This document shows positions 58,522 through 64,000 of a DNA stretch of 64,000 nt, piece by piece (within the stretch, counting starts at the first letter, position 1; every line of letters begins with the position of its first letter). The position numbers were made by a program, and so were the translations under genes. The notes beneath the pieces were generated by a model. The model searched no databases, was not told the DNA's origin, and saw only the letters and a list, made by a program, of their open reading frames with translations. The DNA comes from Methylobacterium sp. Leaf465 (GTDB lineage: Bacteria; Pseudomonadota; Alphaproteobacteria; Rhizobiales; Beijerinckiaceae): assembly GCF_001424705.1 (NCBI RefSeq), contig NZ_LMRA01000045.1, positions 63,115-127,114 on the forward strand, written 5' to 3'.

Positions 58522-59508
58522 TCACCCCCACAAGTCTGGTTCGGGCGGATGGATCAGGCTCCCCTCGAAGCGCAGGCCCGGCTCCCGGTCCCGGGCCAGG
58601 AGCAGCGGGCCGTCGAGGTCGACGTAGTCCGCGTGGTGGGCGAGCAGCATGGCGGGCGCCATGGCCAGGGAGGTGCCGACCATGCAGCCGATCATCAGGG
58701 AGAAGCCCCGCGCCCGCGCCTCGTGGGCCAGCATCACCGCCTCGGTGAGGCCGCCGGCCTTGTCGAGCTTGATGTTGATGGCGTCGTAGCGCCGGCTGAG
58801 GGCGTCGAGGCCGGCCCGGTCGTGCAGGCTCTCGTCGGCGCAGATCGGGATCGGCCGGGCGATCTCGGCGAGGAGCGCGTCCTCGCCGGCGGGCAGCGGC
58901 TGCTCGATCAGGCCGACGCCCGCCGCGACGCAGGCCGCGAGGTTGGCCTCGATCGTCTCGTGGCGCCAAGCCTCGTTGGCATCGACGATGAGGCGCGCAT
59001 CCGGTGCGCCGCGCCGCACGGCGGCGATGCGCTCCGGGTCGCCGACGCCGCCGAGCTTCACCTTGAGCAGGGGCCGGTGCGCGGCCTGGCGGGCCGCCGC
59101 CTCCATGCTCTCCGGGTCCCCGAGGCTCAGGGTGTAGGCGGTGGTGGCGACCTGCGGTGCCGACAGGCCGGCGATCGCGAAGGCGGGGCGCCCGAGCTGC
59201 TTGGCCTCCAGGTCGAACAGGGCGCAATCGAGGGCGTTGCGGGCGGCCCCCGGCTTCATGCCGACCTGCAGGTCCGCCCGGGTCGCCCCCATGGCGATCG
59301 CCTCCGCGTGGTCCCGGATCAGCGCGACGACGCTCTCCACGGTCTCGCCGTAGCGGGCATAGGGCACGCACTCGCCGCGGCCGGCCCGGCCCTCCCCGTC
59401 GGAGACGGTGGCGACCACGACCACCGCCTCGGTGCGGCTGCCCCGCGCGATGGTGAAGGCCCCGGCGATCGGGAACGACTCGACCGCGACGTCGAGGTGC
59501 CGGGTCAC
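58522..59508 (-). CDS. dgcA: N-acetyl-D-glutamate racemase DgcA (enolase superfamily)
   Basis: A 328-residue enolase-superfamily enzyme of the dipeptide-epimerase-like branch. The catalytic Lys is in LKVKLGGVGD, the metal ligands are in IVDANEAW, LIEQPLP and CADES, and the second base is the Lys in INIKLDKAGG. It was earlier annotated as dipeptide epimerase; its tight pairing with dgcN points to DgcA, which converts N-acetyl-D-glutamate to the L form. The start is GTG 59508, overlapping the dgcN stop by 4 bases (GTGA). Confidence 0.87.
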   Translation of the reverse strand: MTRHLDVAVESFPIAGAFTIARGSRTEAVVVVATVSDGEGRAGRGECVPYARYGETVESVVALIRDHAEAIAMGATRADLQVGMKPGAARNALDCALFDLEAKQLGRPAFAIAGLSAPQVATTAYTLSLGDPESMEAAARQAAHRPLLKVKLGGVGDPERIAAVRRGAPDARLIVDANEAWRHETIEANLAACVAAGVGLIEQPLPAGEDALLAEIARPIPICADESLHDRAGLDALSRRYDAINIKLDKAGGLTEAVMLAHEARARGFSLMIGCMVGTSLAMAPAMLLAHHADYVDLDGPLLLARDREPGLRFEGSLIHPPEPDLWG

Positions 59509-60548
59509 GCGCTCGCCTCCGTGGCGGCGGGGGGAAACTCGGACACGATCCGGTCGACGATGGCCTCGACGCCGAAGCGGACCGGGTCGGTGGCCGGCAG
59601 GTCGTGGTCCCGGGCGAGGTCGGCGAGCAGCGTGCGGGCCGCCCCCTCCGCCAGGTCCTGCGTGTTGACGGCGATGCCCACCGGACGGATGTCCGGGTTC
59701 GTCAGGCGGCCGAGCTGGACGGTGAGATCGATGACCTGCCGGATCGTCGGAAGCGCGTGCTCGACGCCGCGCATCGTCGTGCGGGTCGGCTCGTGGCAGA
59801 CCACGAAGGCATCGGCCTGCGCCCCGTGCAGCAGCCCGAGGCTCACGCCGGCGAAGGAGGGGTGGAACAGCGAGCCCTGCCCTTCGAGCAGGTCCCAGTG
59901 GTCCGGCGCGGCGGCGGGGGCGATCCACTCGACGGCGCCGGAGATGAAGTCGGCCACCACCGCATCGATGGCGACGCCGCGCCCCGAGATGAAGACGCCG
60001 GTCTGGCCGGTGGCGCGGAAATCCGCGTCGAGGCCGCGCTCGCGCATGCCGCGCTCCAGGGCGAGCACGGTGTACTTCTTGCCCACCGAGCAGTCGGTGC
60101 CGACGCTGAGCAGGCGTCGGCCGGGCCGCTTGGTGCCCTTGCCGGTGGCGAAGGTCTCGGAGGTGTGGCGCACGTCGTGCAGCTGCCGCCCGTGGCGCTC
60201 GGCGGCCTCGGCGATGGCCGGCACCGCCCCAAGACGGGCATGCAGCCCGCTGGCAATGTCGAGCCCGGCCTCCAGGGCCGCCACCACCTCGGCGACCCAG
60301 TGCTCGGGGAGGACGCCGCCCGCATTGGCCACGCCGATCACCATCGTGCGGCAGCCCTTCGCCACGGCCTCGACCAGGGTGAGGTCCGGGATCCCGAGGT
60401 CGGCGGCGCAGCCGGGCAGGCGCAGCTGGCCGACGCACCATTCGGGACGCCAGTCCTTGATGCCGTAGGCGGTCTTGGCGGCCAAGCGATCGGGCACGTC
60501 GCCGAGGAACATCAGGTAGGGCGTTTCGATCTGCATCGCGTCACTCAT
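59505..60548 (-). CDS. dgcN: D-glutamate N-acetyltransferase DgcN (DUF1611)
   Basis: A 347-residue protein of the DUF1611 family. It has an N-terminal Rossmann-like part and a P-loop-like NTPase part with SVGTDCSVGKKYT near 148-160, followed by ATGQTGVFISGRGVAIDAVVADF near 179-201 (in part). In Pseudoalteromonas, DgcN acetylates D-glutamate and DgcA then racemises the product, feeding L-glutamate. Here the two genes overlap. The ATG at 60548 or the Met four codons later is the start. A D-amino-acid use from cell-wall turnover would fit, but that is inference. Confidence 0.87.
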   Translation of the reverse strand: MSDAMQIETPYLMFLGDVPDRLAAKTAYGIKDWRPEWCVGQLRLPGCAADLGIPDLTLVEAVAKGCRTMVIGVANAGGVLPEHWVAEVVAALEAGLDIASGLHARLGAVPAIAEAAERHGRQLHDVRHTSETFATGKGTKRPGRRLLSVGTDCSVGKKYTVLALERGMRERGLDADFRATGQTGVFISGRGVAIDAVVADFISGAVEWIAPAAAPDHWDLLEGQGSLFHPSFAGVSLGLLHGAQADAFVVCHEPTRTTMRGVEHALPTIRQVIDLTVQLGRLTNPDIRPVGIAVNTQDLAEGAARTLLADLARDHDLPATDPVRFGVEAIVDRIVSEFPPAATEASA

Positions 60549-60721
60549 CGGCCGAGGATGGACACCTCGCCTTCTCCTATGCGCGAGGATCACGGCGCTG
60601 CCAAATCGTGCCCGCGATGGCCATTCGCCGGCAGAACGGGCTTGCGGGCGGACGCGATGTCGGGTGTGGTCCGGGGCGATAAGAGACGGATAAGATTCCG
60701 CCAAGAGGAAACGTTGCGCGC

Positions 60722-61366
60722 ATGAAGATGTACGGTAATTGGCGCTCGGCCGCGGCGTTCCGGGTCCGGGTCGCCCTCAACCTCAAGGGCATCGCCTACG
60801 AGGAGGTCTTCCTGGACCTCGATGCCGGCGAGCAGTTCAAGCCGGACTTCCTGGCGATCAATCCGCAGGGGGCGGTGCCGGCGCTCTTCGACGGCGACGG
60901 GCCGCCGCTGATCCAGTCGCTCGCCATCCTCGACTATCTCGAAGACATCCATCCGGCCACCCCGCTGCTGCCGGGCGAGCCCCGCGCGCGGGCCCGCGCC
61001 CGTTCCCTGGCCCAGGTGGTCGCCTGCGACACCCATCCGCTCTACGTGCCGCGGGTGCGCAACTTCCTGATGGAACGCTACGACCTGCCGCGCGAGCGCA
61101 TGCTCGACTTCGTGCGCCACTGGATGGCGACCGGCCTGAAGACCCTGGAGACGCGCCTCACCCAGGAGCCCGGGACCGGGCGCTACGCGCAGGGCGACGC
61201 GGTGAGCCACGCCGATCTCTGCCTCGTCAGCCTCTGGGTCGGCACCGGCATCTTCGGCGTCGACACGGGCCCCTTCCCGACGGTCCGCCGGATCGCCGAG
61301 GATTGCCTCGCCCAGGACGCCTTCGCCCGGGCCCATCCCCTGCGCCAGCCGGGCGCGCCGGCGTGA
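60722..61366 (+). CDS. maiA: maleylacetoacetate isomerase (zeta-class GST)
   Basis: A 214-residue zeta-class glutathione S-transferase. The N-terminal thioredoxin-like domain carries the active Ser9 in NWRSAAAFRVRVAL and the cis-Pro loop GAVPALF; LIQSLAILDYLEDI binds glutathione. The C-terminal helical domain has GDAVSHADLCLVS. The enzyme isomerises maleylacetoacetate to fumarylacetoacetate in tyrosine breakdown. No other gene of that pathway is nearby, so other zeta-GST roles remain possible. The ATG is at 60722. Confidence 0.89.
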   Translation: MKMYGNWRSAAAFRVRVALNLKGIAYEEVFLDLDAGEQFKPDFLAINPQGAVPALFDGDGPPLIQSLAILDYLEDIHPATPLLPGEPRARARARSLAQVVACDTHPLYVPRVRNFLMERYDLPRERMLDFVRHWMATGLKTLETRLTQEPGTGRYAQGDAVSHADLCLVSLWVGTGIFGVDTGPFPTVRRIAEDCLAQDAFARAHPLRQPGAPA

Positions 61367-61479
61367 CGGGAATGGCGGTCCACCGGCAATCCTTCTAAGC
61401 TGAACCCCTGGATGACGATGCGTCGCTCGCCGTGGGGGCACGCATCCGTACAATCGCGGCACACGAGGACCTGAGCGAC

Positions 61480-62811
61480 ATGGTACCGGGCGAAACCGAG
61501 GACAATCTGCATCGCATCGTGGTCGTCGGCGGCGGCGCGGCGGGCCTGCAGCTCGCCACGAAGCTGGGCGACAAGCTCGGTCGCACGCACAAGGCGCACG
61601 TCACCCTGGTCGACCGGGCGCGGACCCACATCTGGAAGCCGCTGCTGCATGAGGTCGCCGCCGGCAGCCTCGATGTCGGCCACCACGCGGTCGATTACCT
61701 GCACCATGCCCACCGGCATCATTTCCGCTACCGGATCGGCGAGATGACCGGCCTCGACCGGTCCAAGCGGGTGATCCACCTCGCGGCCAGCCACGACACT
61801 GAGGGCCGCGAGGTCACGCCGATCCGCGAGATCCCCTACGACACGCTGGTGATGGCGGTGGGCTCGACCACCAACGATTTCGGCACGCCCGGCGTGCAGG
61901 AGAACGCCATCGCCCTCGACACCCAGAGCCAGGCGGTGCGCTTCCACCAGCGCCTGGTGAACGGGATGCTGCGGGCCCACACCCAGCCGGGTCCGGTGCG
62001 GCCGGGCCAGCTCCACGTCACCGTGATCGGGGCCGGCGCCACCGGCACCGAGCTCGCCGCCGAACTCCACCGCACCACCCGCCACGTGGCGGCCACCGGC
62101 CTCGACCGCATCGACCCGGCCAAGGACCTGAAGATCACCCTGGTGGAGGCCGCGAGCCGCATCCTGCCGGCGGTGCCGGAGCGGATGTCCCGCGACGTCA
62201 TGGAGCTCCTCGCCAAGATCGGCGTCGAGGTCCGCACTGGCGCCCGCGTCACCGAGGTCCGGCCCGACGGGGTCCAGCTCGCCGATGGCGGCTTCATCCC
62301 CTCCGAACTGGTGGTCTGGGCCGCCGGCGTGAAGGCGCCGCCGTTCCTGCACGAGATCGGCGGCCTTGAGACCACGCGCAACAACCAGCTCGTGGTGACC
62401 CCGACCCTGCAGACCACCCGCGACCCGGACATCTTCGCGATGGGCGACTGCGCCTATCTCGTGGAGAAGGGCTCGGATACCCCGATCCCGCCCCGGGCGC
62501 AGGCGGCCCACCAGCAGGCCTCGCACCTCATCAAGATCATCCCCGACAAGATGGCCGGCAAGCCGCTGAAAGCCTTCAAGTACCGCGACTTCGGCTCGCT
62601 GGTCTCGCTGGGCGAATACTCGACGGTCGGCAGCCTGATGGGGTTCATCAAGGGCAAGAACATGTTCATCGCCGGGCTGTTCGCGCGGATGATGTACCGC
62701 TCGCTGTACAAGATGCACGAGCAGGCCCTGCACGGCACCGTGAAGACGACCCTGGACGCGGTCGCCCGGGCGCTGACCCGGCGCACCGAGTCGCGCGTGA
62801 AGCTGCACTGA
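61480..62811 (+). CDS. NAD(P)/FAD-dependent oxidoreductase, type II NADH dehydrogenase-like
   Basis: A 443-residue flavoprotein with two dinucleotide folds: FAD motif VVVGGGAAGLQLA near 14-26 and NAD(P) motif VTVIGAGATGTELAAEL near 180-196, plus the second FAD signature FAMGDCAYL near 322-330. The C-terminal part (GSLMGFIKGKNMFIAGL, then MMYRSLY) is the amphipathic membrane-attachment region of NDH-2 enzymes, which pass electrons from NADH to quinone without pumping protons. The ATG at 61480 has GAGGA at 61465-61469; a GTG at 61432 is possible. Electrons could be used by the bd oxidase. Confidence 0.9.
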   Translation: MVPGETEDNLHRIVVVGGGAAGLQLATKLGDKLGRTHKAHVTLVDRARTHIWKPLLHEVAAGSLDVGHHAVDYLHHAHRHHFRYRIGEMTGLDRSKRVIHLAASHDTEGREVTPIREIPYDTLVMAVGSTTNDFGTPGVQENAIALDTQSQAVRFHQRLVNGMLRAHTQPGPVRPGQLHVTVIGAGATGTELAAELHRTTRHVAATGLDRIDPAKDLKITLVEAASRILPAVPERMSRDVMELLAKIGVEVRTGARVTEVRPDGVQLADGGFIPSELVVWAAGVKAPPFLHEIGGLETTRNNQLVVTPTLQTTRDPDIFAMGDCAYLVEKGSDTPIPPRAQAAHQQASHLIKIIPDKMAGKPLKAFKYRDFGSLVSLGEYSTVGSLMGFIKGKNMFIAGLFARMMYRSLYKMHEQALHGTVKTTLDAVARALTRRTESRVKLH

Positions 62812-62833
62812 GCACAACCGGAACCCGATCGGC

Positions 62834-63166
62834 ATGTTTCTCGACATCGTGAAAGCGGTCCAGCAGCGCAATCCGGCGCTCGGCTCCTACGTCCTCGTGC
62901 TGCGCGGCGACGCGCGGGCGCGCGACCCGGCCGATCCGAGCCGGCTCTCCCCGGAGGCCGAAGCCTGGCTCGCCGAGCACGCGCCGGGCGCCCGGTTCTC
63001 CGAGGAGAAGGTGCTACTGGCGCCCTATCCCGGCGCGATGCCGGCCGACCGGGCGGTCACCGTCCTGGCCTTCGCGGATGCCCGCCACCTCGCGGCCTTC
63101 GCCACGGCCTGGACGGCCGATCCGGAACCGGAGGAGCCCGAGGCATCGGAGCCCGCGGGGGGCTGA
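62834..63166 (+). CDS. small protein of unknown function
   Basis: A 110-residue acidic protein with no signal or membrane segment. It has a short N-terminal helix (MFLDIVKAVQQRN), a strand-like YVLVLRGDAR, and VTVLAFADARHLAAFATAW near 75-93, then a Glu/Pro/Ala-rich tail. I do not recognise it. It lies 22 bases after the NDH-2-like gene on the same strand and probably shares its transcript. Confidence 0.6.
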   Translation: MFLDIVKAVQQRNPALGSYVLVLRGDARARDPADPSRLSPEAEAWLAEHAPGARFSEEKVLLAPYPGAMPADRAVTVLAFADARHLAAFATAWTADPEPEEPEASEPAGG

Positions 63167-63189
63167 GCCCCCGCCCGCGCCCAGTCGCG

Positions 63190-64000
63190 TCAGCCCCGCG
63201 CCCCGCCCGCGCGCCAGCGCAGGCGGGCGGCTTCCAGGCCCCAGATCATGCCCAGCATCATGTAGACGTGGCGCCACTTCTCGATGTCGATCTGGAGAGC
63301 CTGCAGGAAGAACATCAACAGGGCCGGCCAGACGATCTGGGCGTGGCGGCGATAGGGCGTGTCGTGGCGCATCAGCCGGAAGCCGACCACGCTCGTCGTC
63401 AGCACGAGGCCGACGAAGGCGACGCCGGCGAGCCAGCCGCCATTGGCGAAGCTGCCGATATAGGTGTTGTGCGGCTCCAGAGCGAAGATCAGGCGCCAGC
63501 GCAGGGGACCCATGCCGAGGGGCTCGTCCACCAGCATGTTGAGGCCGCGCAGCTGGTTGCCGAAGCGCCCGGTCTCGCCGGTGTCGTAGTCCTGCGTGAC
63601 CGCGGCGCGCTGGGAGAACATCTCCGCGGTGTCGCCGATCGAGAGCAGGCCGACGATGGCGACCGTGGTGGCGACGAGGGCCAGCACCGTCAGGGTGACG
63701 ATGCGGCGGCGCAGGCGCGCCGAGGGGGTGGTGGTGTAGACGCTGCCGACCATCACGGCGACGGCGATGAGCGAGCCCGCCCAGGAACCGCGCGAGAACG
63801 ACAGGAAGATGCCCGCCACGATCACCATGAGGATCGCCGACGAGAGGACCGGCCGCCGGCTGGTACCGAGGAGGAGGCCGTGCATCAGGTAGAGGGCGCC
63901 CAGGGTGAGGAACGAACCGAAGACGTTCGGATCCTGGAAGGTGCCCGAGGCGCGGCCGTACTTGTAGAACAGGTCCTCGGTCGGGATGTATCCGAAGTAG
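63190..64000 (-). CDS. O-antigen ligase family protein (5' partial)
   Basis: The last 270 residues of an integral membrane protein; the start lies beyond the right edge. Several membrane segments are visible (AILMVIVAGIFLSFSRGSW, LTVLALVATTVAIVGLL, VAFVGLVLTTSVVGF). SGTFQDPNVFGSFL near the window edge, SFSRGSW and PHNTYIGSFANGGWLAG are landmarks of the Wzy_C/WaaL-type O-antigen ligase or polymerase family. Such proteins transfer polysaccharide from lipid carrier to lipid A or to other acceptors. The precise glycan, and whether it is ligase or polymerase, cannot be told. Confidence 0.85.
   Translation of the reverse strand, partial: YFGYIPTEDLFYKYGRASGTFQDPNVFGSFLTLGALYLMHGLLLGTSRRPVLSSAILMVIVAGIFLSFSRGSWAGSLIAVAVMVGSVYTTTPSARLRRRIVTLTVLALVATTVAIVGLLSIGDTAEMFSQRAAVTQDYDTGETGRFGNQLRGLNMLVDEPLGMGPLRWRLIFALEPHNTYIGSFANGGWLAGVAFVGLVLTTSVVGFRLMRHDTPYRRHAQIVWPALLMFFLQALQIDIEKWRHVYMMLGMIWGLEAARLRWRAGGARG

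Overview
This is a very GC-rich chromosomal window from an alphaproteobacterium. Gene content points to Hyphomicrobiales, most likely Methylobacterium or Methylorubrum: prfA-prmC-DUF4167, divergent tsaD and hemD with a mitofilin-like protein and HemY, a PodJ-like polarity protein, a DivJ-like kinase, two DUF2336 proteins, and single-copy housekeeping genes with dense short spacing. I see no rRNA, tRNA, insertion sequence, prophage or CRISPR array. The window reads as core chromosome, with about fifty-five genes, one frameshifted gene and two copies of a dispersed palindromic repeat. Genus is an inference; no marker gene settles it. || Layout. 1-4.4 kb: end of an alpha/beta hydrolase, then a DNA-repair pair (ligase-associated helicase and PdeM phosphoesterase) and a DUF3429 membrane protein. 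4.5-7.9 kb: a large PodJ-like coiled-coil/Sel1 protein. 8.1-15.1 kb: a fatty-acid oxidation group (acyl-CoA dehydrogenase, thiolase, FadB-like bifunctional enzyme) interrupted by a secreted DUF2059 protein and an EAL phosphodiesterase. 15.2-18.6 kb: an exonuclease fused to a SWIM zinc finger, and ligA. 18.8-24.0 kb: msrQ, a small secreted protein, adenosine kinase, a quinone oxidoreductase, a YbhB-like protein and ubiG. 24.2-31.6 kb: lysC, ptsP, prfA, prmC and a DUF4167 protein, all on one strand. 31.6-36.9 kb: a frameshifted gene, DUF2336, a Pmp3-like peptide, a molybdopterin/flavin oxidoreductase pair, a GFA-family protein and an LhgO-like flavoprotein. 37.2-43.3 kb: a DEAD-box helicase, a Pro/Ala-rich anchored protein, an uncharacterised protein and a two-component system. 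43.3-47.2 kb: a tight reverse-strand operon of tsaD, GNAT fusion, gpsA and OGFr-like genes, followed by an EVE-domain gene. 47.3-53.5 kb: hemD, mitofilin-like, hemY and a second DUF2336 gene. 53.5-56.6 kb: DUF1491, a peptidoglycan-binding protein and a DivJ-like kinase. 56.9-58.5 kb: a small membrane protein, a cydB without cydA, and a 40-residue DUF2474 partner. 58.5-64 kb: the dgcN-dgcA D-glutamate pair, maiA, an NDH-2-like dehydrogenase, a small unknown and the end of an O-antigen ligase-like protein. || How they work together. The window joins envelope and cell-polarity functions (PodJ-like, DivJ-like, peptidoglycan-binding, O-antigen ligase), central metabolism (beta-oxidation, aspartate-family amino acids, heme, ubiquinone, respiration, nitrogen phosphotransfer) and translation or tRNA modification (prfA, prmC, tsaD). 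No single large novel system is evident. The most interesting items are local: the frameshift at a six-G tract, two unusual domain fusions, the orphan cydB with its DUF2474 partner, three identical-period hairpins between convergent genes, a helicase lacking a standard start codon, and two start codons that overlap on opposite strands.
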